Assembly (NCBI GenBank): GCA_903831455.1
Contig: CAIKXV010000201.1
Span: forward strand, 1-64,000
Source of the DNA: an uncultured Pseudomonadota bacterium
GTDB taxonomy: Bacteria > Pseudomonadota > Gammaproteobacteria > Burkholderiales > CAIKXV01
Direction of reading: 5' to 3'
DNA length: 64,000 nt
Below, one piece after another: positions 26,698-36,521 of this stretch. The translations under genes were made by a program, and so were the position numbers. Below the pieces are notes generated by a model. It had not been told where the DNA came from. It did not search any database and saw only the letters and a program-made list of their open reading frames with translations. Each line of letters begins with the position of its first letter. Positions within the stretch are counted from its first letter, which is position 1.

Positions 26698-29600
26698 ATG
26701 GCCCAGCGAATCACACGCCGCACGAATGAGATCGGTGCCGAAGGCGAGCCCGTCCTGCGCACCGATGCGAGCCCCGGGACGGCAGCCCCGATTGCGTCGC
26801 TGGCGGGTGCATCAAGGCTCGCCGGTTCGCGGAAAGCGGCATCGCCGTTGCGCGGGGTCGGGATCGACGAGGCCGATCCGTCCGCGCCGGCAGCGAGTTC
26901 CGATGCCGGCGGACGACCGGCTGCCGAGTCCGCCCCCGACCTGTCGATCGCGTCGATCGTCGAGACTGCGGTCGACCGCGCGCAGGGGGCGTCCGCGCCG
27001 CTCGCGAACGTCGACGCCCCGTTCATCGTCGCGCAGACGTCCGGTCCCGGCGGATCGGTGTTCGATGCGGGGATGCCGCCGCGGGCACCGGCTCCGGCCG
27101 CCGGGACTGCGGCGGCAGCAGCCGCGGGCGGCGGCGCCTCGCTGGGCACGGTGCTGATCGCCGCGGTGGCTCTGGGAGCGGCTGCGGGCGGCGGGGGGGG
27201 CGGGGGTGGATCGTCCGGCGCGGCGCCGGCGGACACGACGCCGCCGGCGGCGCCGGTCGTCAATACCGTTGCCGGGGATGATCGGGTCAACGCGCTGGAG
27301 AAAGCGAACGGGATCACCATCACCGGCACCGCCGAGGCGGGTTCCACGGTCTCGGTCACGCTCGGCACGTCGACCCGGACGGCCGTCGCGTCCACCGGAG
27401 GCGCATGGTCGGTCGACTTCGCCGCGGCCCAGATTCCCGCGGATGGCGCGGTGTCCGTGCTGGCGACCGCGCGAGATGGCGCAGGAAACGTCAGCGCTCA
27501 GACCTCCCGTGCGATCGTGATCGATACCGCACCGCCCGTGCTTCAGTCCGTCCAGATCCAGGCGGCGCCCGGGGCCCTGCTGCTGACCTACAGCGAGCCG
27601 ATCGATTCCACCAGCCTGCCGGCAGGGTCGGCCTTCTCGGTCCTGGTCGACGGGGTCGGGCGCGGCGTCACGGCGGTCAGCGCGGCCGGTGCCGTCGTGA
27701 CGCTCGCTGTGGTGGGCGACATCGCGGCCGGTGCGGTCGTCGAGCTGGCCTATACCGACCCGACAGGCGGCAACGACGGACTGGCCATCCAGGACCTCTC
27801 GGGCAACGACGCTGCGTCGGTCAGTCTGTCGAGTGGGCTGGTATCGGACGGCTACCTGCGTGGAGCCGACGTCTATCGGGATACCGATGCCGATGCGCTG
27901 GCCGATGCCGGCGAACGGGTGGCGGTCTCCAATCGCGCAGGCCAGTTCTTCGAAGCCAGTGGCGGCACGGGCGCCTGGCTGGCCCGGGAGGGGGTCAATG
28001 CCGACACGGGTGTCGTGAACACGATGGAACTTGCGGCGCCCGCGAACGCGACCGTGATCAACCCGCTCACCACGATCGCGCAGGCGATGCGCTCGCTGCC
28101 CGATGGACCCACCGACGCGTCACAGGCGGCCGCACTGCTGGTCGCCGCGCTTGGACTGGAGCCGGGCGATCGAGGGCTCTATGGCACGGATATCGTCGCC
28201 GCGGCCGGCGAGGCCCAGCGCCTCGCCCTGCAACTGGCGGCACTCGATGCCCAGGGTGGGGGGGCGGCACTGGTGGCACTCGTCGCGGCGGACCTGCTGC
28301 AGGCCGGTACCGTCCGGCAGGCGGTGGCGCCGGAGGACTCGTTCTTCCTCTCGCGCGTGCTGGCAGCGCTGCCCCTGTCCCAGGCCAGCGTCGTCGCTGA
28401 CGCGGTGACACGGATAGGGCTTGCAGCCTCGATCCCGGAGGCCACCCTTGCGCAGGGCCGGGCCCTGGACGACATCGCGCCCGCGGCCCCGACCGGCGTG
28501 ACGGGGCCCGTCGCCACCCAGGACACGACGCCGACCCTCACCTTCGCCATCGATGCGACCTCGCTCGGCGGCGCGGCCGCGGTCGCCGGCGATCGGTTGA
28601 CCGTGTTCACGGTCGCGGGGACCGCACCGCCCATCCCGATCGCGAGCCACGTGCTGACCGTAGCGGAGGTGGCCGCGGGCGAGGTCGCGATCACGTTGCC
28701 GGCGCTCGCCGACGGGGCCTATACCCTCCAGGCACGCGTGTCCGATCGCGTCGGCCTCGAAAGCGGGCTGTCTGCGCCGCGGGCGCTTCGCGTCGATACC
28801 CAGTCGCCGCTCGCGCCCGTCGTGCTTCCGGTCGCCGGGGACGACATCATCGGAACCGCGGACGTGGCGACCGCGGCCATCAGTGGCGGGAGCGAGCCGG
28901 GCGCCACGATCACGATCTCGTTCTCCGGCGTGCAGCGTACCGCGACGGCCTCGAGCACCGGCTCGTGGAGCCATTCGCTCACCTCGGCCGACCTGGCGAT
29001 CATGGGTCAGGGCAGCGAAACGATCGCTGTCGTGGCGACCGATGCCGCGGGCAACGTATCCGGATCGACCACGCGCGAGATCGACGTCGACACGGTGGCG
29101 CCTTCGGCGACCGTGGTCATCGGACAGGTGGTGAACGATCTCGGGATCGCCGTGGCGAATGGTCAGTCGACGCCCGACAACACGCTCGAACTGCGAGGGA
29201 CGGTGTCGGGCACGCTGGGCGCCGGCGAGCAGGTCTCGATCTTCGAGAGCGGGGTGCTGCTCGGCACGACCAGCGCCTTCGGAGGAGCGTGGTCGTTCCA
29301 GACCCCATCGCTTGCAAACAACCGCTTCAACGAATTCACCGCGCGCGTGGTCGATGCCGCCGGAAACAGTGGCGCGCCCAGCGCAGCCTATCGGGTCGAC
29401 GTGGCCGCTCCCGTGCCGTTCACGCAGGCGCTCATCGGAACGCCGCCGGGCGTTGTCGCCATTGGCCAACCGACGGTGAACGGGACGGTCACCCAGCCTC
29501 TCGCGCCCGGGGAAAGCGTGTGGTTGTATGACGCCGGCGCGCGGACTGCGGATGCGGTGACGTTCACCGACGAGACCAACTGGACGTACACGCTTCCCGA

Positions 29601-31374
29601 TCTCGGGGAAGGAGTACGCCGGCTGCGCGCGGTGGTGGAGGACTCGACCGGCAACCAGGGGGTACCCAGCGCCGAGACCGTGCTGACGATCGATACCACG
29701 GCTCCGACCGCGCCGGTGATCGACGTCGTGGCCGACAACAACCAGATCAGTGCCGCCGAGCGCGAGGCGGGCGTAACCGTACGCGGCAGCGCGGAGCCCG
29801 GTAGCGAGGTGACGATCCTCCTGGCGGCCCTCTCGGCCCAGATCACGACTGCGGCCAACGGCCAGTGGTCGGTCGTGTTCTCGTCGGGCGATATCCCGGC
29901 CAGCCCGGCGTCGAACGTGACGCTGACGGCGACCGCCCGCGACGCTGCGGGTAACGTCTCGGCGCAGGGAGTCCGAACGGTGCAGGTGGATACCGTGGCG
30001 CCTTCGGTCGTGCTGTCGCCGGCAGGGGGGGGTGACAGCACGCTGTCGACCGCAGACCTGGTCGCCGGAGCCGACTTCAGCGCGACCGCGGCAGGCGCCG
30101 CGGGGGTCCTCCTCCAGATCGACCTGTCGGGGCGCAGCATCCTGCGCGCGATGACCTCGGCCGGCGGCAACGCGTGGCAGTACTCGCTTGTCGAGGCGGA
30201 TCTCGCCGCAGTCGGCCAGGGTACGGCAACCGTGCGTGCCCGCGCCTACGACGCGGTCGGCAACATCGGCACGGAATCGGTGCAGAGCGTGACGTTCGAC
30301 TCCCTGGGGCCGGAACTGTCTCCGTTCTCGCTGTCGGCGGGCTTCGACTCCGGCGTGGCGGGAGACGGTCGCTCCACCGCGCCGCGGCCGCAGGTGGGTT
30401 TCGTCGCGGAGGCAGGTGCCACCGTGGCCTTCGATCCCGGCACCGGCGTGTTCGGAGCCGCGTTCGCCGCCACCGGGGCAGTCCAGTCCGCGCAGGGGAC
30501 GGCCGATCTTCCCGCCGCAGGCGCCTACACGCTGCGCCTGCGTGCAACCGATGCGGCCGGCAACACCAGCGAACGAGTCGCGACGTATGTCTTCGACGTG
30601 GGTGCGCCCGAGATCGCCCATGCGCAGCGCGCGGGCGCGGGGGTGACGCTGACCGCCAGCGAGGCCCTGCAGCCCGGCTCGGTCGATCCGACCACGTTCG
30701 CGGTGACAGTCGACGGGGCCGGGGTTGCCAGCCCGGCCAGCGTGCAGGCCGACGGGCGGTCGCTGTCGGTGACGCTGGTCTCGGTACCCGGCGCCGCCCA
30801 GAGCGTGTCGCTCGCGTACACGCCGGGCGCAGGCGGATTTGCCGATGCCTCTGCAAATGCGGCGACGGCGTTCCTGGCCCTGGTCGGGACCGTGGGCGCC
30901 GATGCCCTCACGGGCTCCGCAGTCGACGAACTGCTGGTCGGCGGAGCAGGGGCCGACACCCTGGTCGGTGGCGGCGGCAACGATACCTTCTCGTTCGCCC
31001 TGGCCGAGGCGACCGCGATCGGCGAGGGCAGCGGGGCGCCCGGAAGCGTGCAGTGGAACGTCGGTCCGCTCGATCGGATACTCGACGCCGGTGCAGGCGA
31101 TCGCCTGCGACTCGATGCGCTGCTCGACACGCCCGGCGGGCTGTCGCTGGCGCCAGCGGGCACGACCAGCCTCGCCGATGCAGGCATCATCGCGGTGCGC
31201 GGCGTCCACGATCCCGTCGGGGGCACGTTCACCGAATCGTCATCCGGTTCGGCCACACTGGTCGCGTGGGATGCAGATCCCGACTCGGGCAGCGTGGTCG
31301 CCGCAGGTATCGTGATCGATGGGGTGGTGTCGTTCACCCCGGGCGTGGTGCCCGGTCTGTTGCTGATCGTCTGA
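26698..31374 (+). CDS. Large Ig-like-repeat/RTX adhesin, predicted type I secretion substrate (~1558 aa)
   Basis: Repeats such as APVVNTVAGDDRVNALEKANGITITGTAEAGSTVSVTL / APVIDVVADNNQISAAEREAGVTVRGSAEPGSEVTIL; Gly-rich N-terminal segment; C-terminal GADALTGSAVDELLVGGAGADTLVGGGGNDTFSFALAEA (RTX nonapeptides, T1SS target region). Confidence 0.88.
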   Translation: MAQRITRRTNEIGAEGEPVLRTDASPGTAAPIASLAGASRLAGSRKAASPLRGVGIDEADPSAPAASSDAGGRPAAESAPDLSIASIVETAVDRAQGASAPLANVDAPFIVAQTSGPGGSVFDAGMPPRAPAPAAGTAAAAAAGGGASLGTVLIAAVALGAAAGGGGGGGGSSGAAPADTTPPAAPVVNTVAGDDRVNALEKANGITITGTAEAGSTVSVTLGTSTRTAVASTGGAWSVDFAAAQIPADGAVSVLATARDGAGNVSAQTSRAIVIDTAPPVLQSVQIQAAPGALLLTYSEPIDSTSLPAGSAFSVLVDGVGRGVTAVSAAGAVVTLAVVGDIAAGAVVELAYTDPTGGNDGLAIQDLSGNDAASVSLSSGLVSDGYLRGADVYRDTDADALADAGERVAVSNRAGQFFEASGGTGAWLAREGVNADTGVVNTMELAAPANATVINPLTTIAQAMRSLPDGPTDASQAAALLVAALGLEPGDRGLYGTDIVAAAGEAQRLALQLAALDAQGGGAALVALVAADLLQAGTVRQAVAPEDSFFLSRVLAALPLSQASVVADAVTRIGLAASIPEATLAQGRALDDIAPAAPTGVTGPVATQDTTPTLTFAIDATSLGGAAAVAGDRLTVFTVAGTAPPIPIASHVLTVAEVAAGEVAITLPALADGAYTLQARVSDRVGLESGLSAPRALRVDTQSPLAPVVLPVAGDDIIGTADVATAAISGGSEPGATITISFSGVQRTATASSTGSWSHSLTSADLAIMGQGSETIAVVATDAAGNVSGSTTREIDVDTVAPSATVVIGQVVNDLGIAVANGQSTPDNTLELRGTVSGTLGAGEQVSIFESGVLLGTTSAFGGAWSFQTPSLANNRFNEFTARVVDAAGNSGAPSAAYRVDVAAPVPFTQALIGTPPGVVAIGQPTVNGTVTQPLAPGESVWLYDAGARTADAVTFTDETNWTYTLPDLGEGVRRLRAVVEDSTGNQGVPSAETVLTIDTTAPTAPVIDVVADNNQISAAEREAGVTVRGSAEPGSEVTILLAALSAQITTAANGQWSVVFSSGDIPASPASNVTLTATARDAAGNVSAQGVRTVQVDTVAPSVVLSPAGGGDSTLSTADLVAGADFSATAAGAAGVLLQIDLSGRSILRAMTSAGGNAWQYSLVEADLAAVGQGTATVRARAYDAVGNIGTESVQSVTFDSLGPELSPFSLSAGFDSGVAGDGRSTAPRPQVGFVAEAGATVAFDPGTGVFGAAFAATGAVQSAQGTADLPAAGAYTLRLRATDAAGNTSERVATYVFDVGAPEIAHAQRAGAGVTLTASEALQPGSVDPTTFAVTVDGAGVASPASVQADGRSLSVTLVSVPGAAQSVSLAYTPGAGGFADASANAATAFLALVGTVGADALTGSAVDELLVGGAGADTLVGGGGNDTFSFALAEATAIGEGSGAPGSVQWNVGPLDRILDAGAGDRLRLDALLDTPGGLSLAPAGTTSLADAGIIAVRGVHDPVGGTFTESSSGSATLVAWDADPDSGSVVAAGIVIDGVVSFTPGVVPGLLLIV

Positions 31375-31484
31375 GGCCTTTTCGCCCACGTTCCGGGAAA
31401 CGCATGCCGTCGATGGGATCCTGCGATGTTCCGGAACGCGACCGATGGCGCGAGGGGGCTGCGCCGGAGCATTCCGCGCGGCGT

Positions 31485-32720
31485 ATGACTGCCATGCGCG
31501 CGCTGTTGCTGATGGCCTCCGCGCTTGCCCTGTTCGCGGTCGCGCCGGCGCGATCCGAGGACGATCTCACCCGCCTGCTTGCGCAGGCGATGGCGACCCA
31601 CCCGATCGTCGAGGGCCGACGCGCTGCGCTCGAGGCCTCGCGCGCCGACCGCGAGGGCGCGGAGTGGCAGCGGTTTCCGACGCCCTCCCTCGAGGCCACG
31701 ACCCGGGATTCGGGCACCTCCGCCAGCCTGCTCGCGCTCGAGCAGCCGGTGTGGACGGGCGGTCGGATCACCTCCGGGGTACGCGCGGCGGGCTTTCGCG
31801 AGGACGCCGCGCGCTCGGCGGTGGTCGAATCGCAGGAGACGATCGCCCTTCGGGTGATCAACGCGTACAGCGAACTGCTCCGTCAGCAGCAACGCCTGGT
31901 CCATGCCGAGGCTTCGGTGGGCGAGCACGACCGTCTGCTCGCGATGATCACGCGGCGGGTCGAGCAGGAGGTGAGCCCGCCGGCCGATCGTGAATTCGCG
32001 CTCGCGCGGCTGGCGCAGGCGCGCATCGAGCTGTCGCTTGCCCGTCAGGGCGTTCAGGCGGCGGGCTCCCAGCTCTCGCAACTGGTGGGCCAGCCGGTCC
32101 GGCAGGTCGCCGATCCCGCCCCCGGCGCGCGTCCGCTGCCGTCTTCGCTCGATGCCGCCGTTGCCCGTGCGATCGAGCGTTCCCCCGCGCTCGAGCGGCT
32201 CGATCGCGCTTCGCTCGCAGCGGTCGAGGATGTCAATACCCGGCGCTCGGTGCTGCAGCCGCAGCTCGCGCTGAGGCTCGAGAAGCAGTTCGGTACCCTC
32301 GCCGACAATCGCGCGCTCGTGGTGCTGCGCGCGCAGCCGGGTGCCGGCCTGTCGGCGGCCTCGTCGGTGGCCTCGGCGCAGCGCCGGGTGGATGAAGCCC
32401 GTCTCGCCCGCGAGGAGGCGGTACGCGGGCTGCGCGAGCAGGTGGAGACCGCCTGGGTGCAGTACGCGGCGGCCGAGGAGCGGGTAGGGGGATCGAGGCA
32501 GTCGGTCGAGATGTCCCGCCTCGTTTCCGAGTCCTACGCGCGCCAGTACGTCGCGGGCCGCAAGACGTGGATCGACGTGCTCAACGCCGTGCGCGAGGCG
32601 ACCCAGTCGCAGTTCGCGCTCGCCGATGCGCTCGCTCAGTCGCGGGCCGCTGGCCTGACCCTCTGGCTGCTCACGGGATCCCCCGAGTCCGGGCGGCCGG
32701 GAGGGGGGACGCGGCCATGA
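31485..32720 (+). CDS. TolC-family outer membrane protein
   Basis: Signal peptide MTAMRALLLMASALALFAVAPARSE; LEATTRDSGTSASLLALEQPVWTGGRITSGVRAA; coiled-coil TolC repeat; C-term SYARQYVAGRKTWIDVLNAVREATQSQFALADA. Confidence 0.88.
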   Translation: MTAMRALLLMASALALFAVAPARSEDDLTRLLAQAMATHPIVEGRRAALEASRADREGAEWQRFPTPSLEATTRDSGTSASLLALEQPVWTGGRITSGVRAAGFREDAARSAVVESQETIALRVINAYSELLRQQQRLVHAEASVGEHDRLLAMITRRVEQEVSPPADREFALARLAQARIELSLARQGVQAAGSQLSQLVGQPVRQVADPAPGARPLPSSLDAAVARAIERSPALERLDRASLAAVEDVNTRRSVLQPQLALRLEKQFGTLADNRALVVLRAQPGAGLSAASSVASAQRRVDEARLAREEAVRGLREQVETAWVQYAAAEERVGGSRQSVEMSRLVSESYARQYVAGRKTWIDVLNAVREATQSQFALADALAQSRAAGLTLWLLTGSPESGRPGGGTRP

Positions 32721-34804
32721 TCGGCCTGCTGCATGAGGCGGCCCGCGTCAGCGGGCAGCGTATCGCGCGAGCGCGCCGCGATGCGGCGTCGAAGGCTGCC
32801 GGTGCCATCGACCCCCGCGCCCCGGCCGCGGGGTTTTCGCATGCGTGGCGCGTGGCCGGGCTGAGCGGCGAGCCTCGAGCGGTGCAGAAGCCCTCGGTGG
32901 CCGATCTGCCGATGGTGTGCTGGCGAACGGATGGCGAAGCCTGCCTGCTGCTCGCGCCTGCGCCCGACGGGCGGGTGTCGGGGAGGACGCTCTCCGGGGC
33001 GGCGGTCCAGGTCGCGCTGGACGAGGCCGGGGCCGCCTTCATTCGCCTCGCGGGATCGGGCGACGCCGAGCACGCGCCGCGCGCGCTCTCGCGGGCAACG
33101 CGCGCGGTATGGGCGCGCCGATGGACGATGCTGGAGGCGATCCTCGCCACCGCGGTGGTGAGCCTGCTCGGCCTGGGGGTCTCGCTCTATTCGATGCAGG
33201 TCTACGACCGGGTCATCCCGAACCAGGGCTATCAATCGCTCTGGGTGCTCACCATCGGGGTCGCCGCGGCGCTCCTGCTCGAATGGATCCTCAAGCAGGT
33301 GCGCGCGTGGATCGTCGACCATGCGGGCGCGGACATCGACAACGAGCTGGCCCGCTGGCTGTTCGACCGGTTGCAGCACACCCGGCTCGATGCCCGCCCG
33401 ACCACCATCGGATCGCTGGCGGCCCAGGTGAAGGGACTGGAGACGGTGCGCGCGATGCTCACCTCGACCACGGTCTATGCGATGGCCGACGTGCCCTTCG
33501 CGCTGCTGTTCGTGGCGGTGATCGCGGCGCTCGCGGGGCCGCTCGTCTGGATACCGCTGATCGTGCTGCCGCTGGCACTGGTCGCAGGCATTGCCTTCCA
33601 GAGCGCGATCGCCCGGGAAGCGCGCCGCATGACCGCGGGCACCTACCGCAAGAACGGATTGCTCGTGGAGACGCTCGAGGGCGCGGAGTCCCTGCGCGCG
33701 GCGAACGGCGAGTGGCAGCTCTCGGCGCGCTGGCAGGCGCTGGTGGAGGAGGTCTCGGCCGCCGACCTGCGCATCCGGCACTGGACCGCTTGGTCGCAGA
33801 ACCTCGTCGCGCTGCTCCAGCAGGGCGGCTACGTGGCCATGGTCGCGTTCGGCGCGTTCATGATCGTGGAGAACACGCTCACGATGGGGGCACTGCTCGC
33901 GGTGACCATCATCGCCAACCGGGCGCTGGCGCCCATCGCGCAACTGCCCTCCATCATGGTGCAGTGGGCGCATGCGCGAGCGGCGCTGGAGGGCATCGAT
34001 CAGATCGTCGTGCTCCCCAACGACCTCGACCGCGAGCGCGCGCGGGTGGCACCCGAGGCGCTGGTGCCGGAACTTCGGGTGGAGTCGGCCGTGTTCTCGT
34101 ACGGACCGCGCCGCGCCGTGCTCGACGTGCCCGCACTGGTGATCGCGCCCGGCGAAAAGGTCGGCTTGCTGGGGGCGATCGGCTCGGGCAAGAGTTCGCT
34201 CATCAGGATCCTCTCCGGTCTCCATCGTCCCACGAGCGGGCGGGTGCTCCTGGGCGGCATCGACCTCGCCGCGCTGCACCCGGCGATCGCCCGCGAGACC
34301 ATCGGCTACCTTCCCCAGGATCCGCGGCTGATCAGTGGCACCCTGCGCGACAACCTGCTGCTCGGGCTCCCCGACCCGGGAGACGAGCGGCTGCTCGAAG
34401 CGGCGAGGGCGACCGGGCTCTTCGACCTGATTGGCCGTCACCCGCAGGGACTCGCCCTCGAGATCTCCGAAGGTGGGCGAGGCGTCTCCGGGGGGCAGCG
34501 ACAGCTGATCGCGCTCACGCGCCTGCTGCTCGGCGAGCCGCGGGTATGGCTGCTGGACGAACCCACCGCGTCGATGGACAGCGAGGCGGAGGCGCGCGTG
34601 ATCCAGCTCATGCGCGATCGGGTCCGGAGTGACCAGACCCTCGTGGTGGCCACCCACAAGACCGCATTCCTGCCGCTGCTCACCCGGATCGTCGTCGTGC
34701 GCGATGGGCGGGTCGTGCTCGATGGGCCGCGCGACGGCGTGCTGGCGGCCTTGCAGGGACGCACCGGGGGCGCGGCAGGTCCCGCCGCGGGGGAGGCGCG
34801 ATGA
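32717..34804 (+). CDS. Type I secretion ABC transporter, LapB-like (degenerate C39 domain, permease and ATPase)
   Basis: N-term ADLPMVCWRTDGEACLLLAPAPDGRVSG (C39-like, no catalytic Cys at the N-terminus); LYSMQVYDRVIPNQGYQSLWVL; GAIGSGKSSLIRILSGL, SGGQRQLIALTRLLL, VWLLDEPTASMD. ATGA overlap with tolC. Confidence 0.92.
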   Translation: MIGLLHEAARVSGQRIARARRDAASKAAGAIDPRAPAAGFSHAWRVAGLSGEPRAVQKPSVADLPMVCWRTDGEACLLLAPAPDGRVSGRTLSGAAVQVALDEAGAAFIRLAGSGDAEHAPRALSRATRAVWARRWTMLEAILATAVVSLLGLGVSLYSMQVYDRVIPNQGYQSLWVLTIGVAAALLLEWILKQVRAWIVDHAGADIDNELARWLFDRLQHTRLDARPTTIGSLAAQVKGLETVRAMLTSTTVYAMADVPFALLFVAVIAALAGPLVWIPLIVLPLALVAGIAFQSAIAREARRMTAGTYRKNGLLVETLEGAESLRAANGEWQLSARWQALVEEVSAADLRIRHWTAWSQNLVALLQQGGYVAMVAFGAFMIVENTLTMGALLAVTIIANRALAPIAQLPSIMVQWAHARAALEGIDQIVVLPNDLDRERARVAPEALVPELRVESAVFSYGPRRAVLDVPALVIAPGEKVGLLGAIGSGKSSLIRILSGLHRPTSGRVLLGGIDLAALHPAIARETIGYLPQDPRLISGTLRDNLLLGLPDPGDERLLEAARATGLFDLIGRHPQGLALEISEGGRGVSGGQRQLIALTRLLLGEPRVWLLDEPTASMDSEAEARVIQLMRDRVRSDQTLVVATHKTAFLPLLTRIVVVRDGRVVLDGPRDGVLAALQGRTGGAAGPAAGEAR

Positions 34805-35976
34805 TCCGATCCCGGCGTCCCCGCGAGGCGGGTCGTGCCGTCGTCCATCTGCTGCTGTGGACATCGATCGCGGCGGTCATCGGATTCGTGCTCTGGGCAC
34901 AGTGGGCCAGGCTCGACCAGATCACGCGGGCCAGCGGGCAGGTCATCACCTACTCGCGCAACCAGGTGATCCAGGCTCCCCCGGCCGGGGGCGTGGTGGA
35001 GGCCATCCTCGTTCGCGAGGGCAGTACCGTCGAGCGCGGCCAGGTGCTGGTCCGCTTCGAGCGGCCGAAGCTGCAGGCGAGTGTCGACGAGGTGGCTTCG
35101 CGGGCAGCGGCCTTGCGTGCGGCCATCGCGCGCCTGGAGGCGGAGGTGTTCGGGCGCGGGGGGCCGACATTCCCCGCCGAACTCGCCGCCTGGCCCCAGT
35201 TCCGGGAGAACCAGCTCGCCCTCTTCCAGCGGCGGCGGCAACTGCTCGCCGAGGAGCTGGGGTCCCTTGACCGTCTGCGTGAGCTCGCGCAGCAGGAGCT
35301 CGATCTCAATCTCCCGCTGCTGGCCAGCGGGGACGTGAGCCGGGCCGAGATCCTCCGGCTGCAGCGCCAGGTCGCGGATCTGGCGGGCCAGATCGTGAAC
35401 CGGCGCAACCGATTCATGCAGGACAGCCAGGCGGAACTCGGCAAGGCGCAGGAGGACCTCGCGGGGGTGATGCAGATGATCGCGCAACGGCGCGAGGAAC
35501 TCGACCTCACCGAGGTCCGGGCGCCAATGGACGGCGTAGTGCGCAACGTGCGCGTGACCACGCGCGGTGCCGTGGCGCGCCCCGGCGACGAACTGATGCA
35601 GATCGTGCCCGCCGGGGAGGACCTCATCGTCGAGGCCAAGGTTCGTCCGGCGGACATCGGATTCCTGCGGCGTGGGCTGCCGGCGACGGTCAAGCTCGAT
35701 GCCTTCGACTACGCGGTGTACGGTTCGCTCGCGGGCGAGACGGTCTTCATCAGCGCCGATACGCTGACCGAGCAGGTCGGCGGACAGGAGGTTCCGTACT
35801 ACCGCGTGCACGTGCGCACGCGCGAGGCGGCGTTGCGCTCGCCCCGGGGCGGGCTCATCGAACTGCAGCCCGGCATGACCGCGACGGTGGAAATCCGCAC
35901 CGGCGAGCGAACGGTATGGCGTTATCTCACCCGACCGATCACCCGCACGCTCGACGAGTCGCTGCGCGAGCGGTAA
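34801..35976 (+). CDS. Type I secretion HlyD-family adaptor
   Basis: ITRASGQVITYSRNQVIQAPPAGGVVEAILVREGSTVERGQVLVRFE...VRAPMDGVVRNVRVTTRGAVARPGDELMQIVP. ATGA overlap with the ABC gene. Confidence 0.92.
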   Translation: MIRSRRPREAGRAVVHLLLWTSIAAVIGFVLWAQWARLDQITRASGQVITYSRNQVIQAPPAGGVVEAILVREGSTVERGQVLVRFERPKLQASVDEVASRAAALRAAIARLEAEVFGRGGPTFPAELAAWPQFRENQLALFQRRRQLLAEELGSLDRLRELAQQELDLNLPLLASGDVSRAEILRLQRQVADLAGQIVNRRNRFMQDSQAELGKAQEDLAGVMQMIAQRREELDLTEVRAPMDGVVRNVRVTTRGAVARPGDELMQIVPAGEDLIVEAKVRPADIGFLRRGLPATVKLDAFDYAVYGSLAGETVFISADTLTEQVGGQEVPYYRVHVRTREAALRSPRGGLIELQPGMTATVEIRTGERTVWRYLTRPITRTLDESLRER

Positions 35977-36094
35977 TGCACGCCATTCGAAGGCGCGTGG
36001 CGAGCGCGGCCTGCGGATGCGCAGGCACGTCCACCACCTGCGGACATCGGCCCGCAGCGCCCGGTCGAAACCGCCCGACGGGCGTGGCTGGCCG

Positions 36095-36517
36095 TCAGCG
36101 CCGGGTGACCTGCCCGTCGCGCACCGACACGCGGTCGCCAGGCCGGACTGACGGGCGCTCCGTCACGGTGAGCATCCGGTCGATCCCGTCCTCGAAGCGG
36201 ATGGTGAGATCCCAGACGAGCGTCTGACCTGCCCGCGAGCCCACCTGGCTGCCGACCATCGAGCCTCCGACGGCCCCGGCCGTGGCGGCGACGGTCTGGC
36301 CGAAGCCGCCGCCGAACTGGCCTCCGATCACCGATCCGAGCACGGCACCGCCAATGGCGCCAACGACACTGCCCGCCTGGCTGGCCTGGGTACGCTCGGC
36401 GATTCCGAGCACGGTGCCCTCGCCGCTGATCGATGGCGCGGACCCGACGCTCGCGCATCCGGCGACCAGCAGGACCGACAGCAGGGCGAGGAGACGTCCG
36501 ATCGCGTGGGTCATCAT
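36095..36517 (-). CDS. Glycine-zipper outer-membrane lipoprotein (SlyB/17-kDa-antigen-like)
   Basis: Lipobox LLVAGCAS; GSVVGAIGGAVLGSVIGGQFGGGFGQTVAATAGAVGGSMVGSQVG. Confidence 0.85.
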   Translation of the reverse strand: MMTHAIGRLLALLSVLLVAGCASVGSAPSISGEGTVLGIAERTQASQAGSVVGAIGGAVLGSVIGGQFGGGFGQTVAATAGAVGGSMVGSQVGSRAGQTLVWDLTIRFEDGIDRMLTVTERPSVRPGDRVSVRDGQVTRR

Positions 36518-36521
36518 CGGG

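Noticed and set aside
28120-31209. 1029-aa minus-strand ORF
   Set aside because: Antisense shadow of the adhesin; no recognisable domain.
32636-34864. 742-aa minus-strand ORF
   Set aside because: Antisense shadow of the T1SS ABC transporter; composition rich in His/Arg/Gln.
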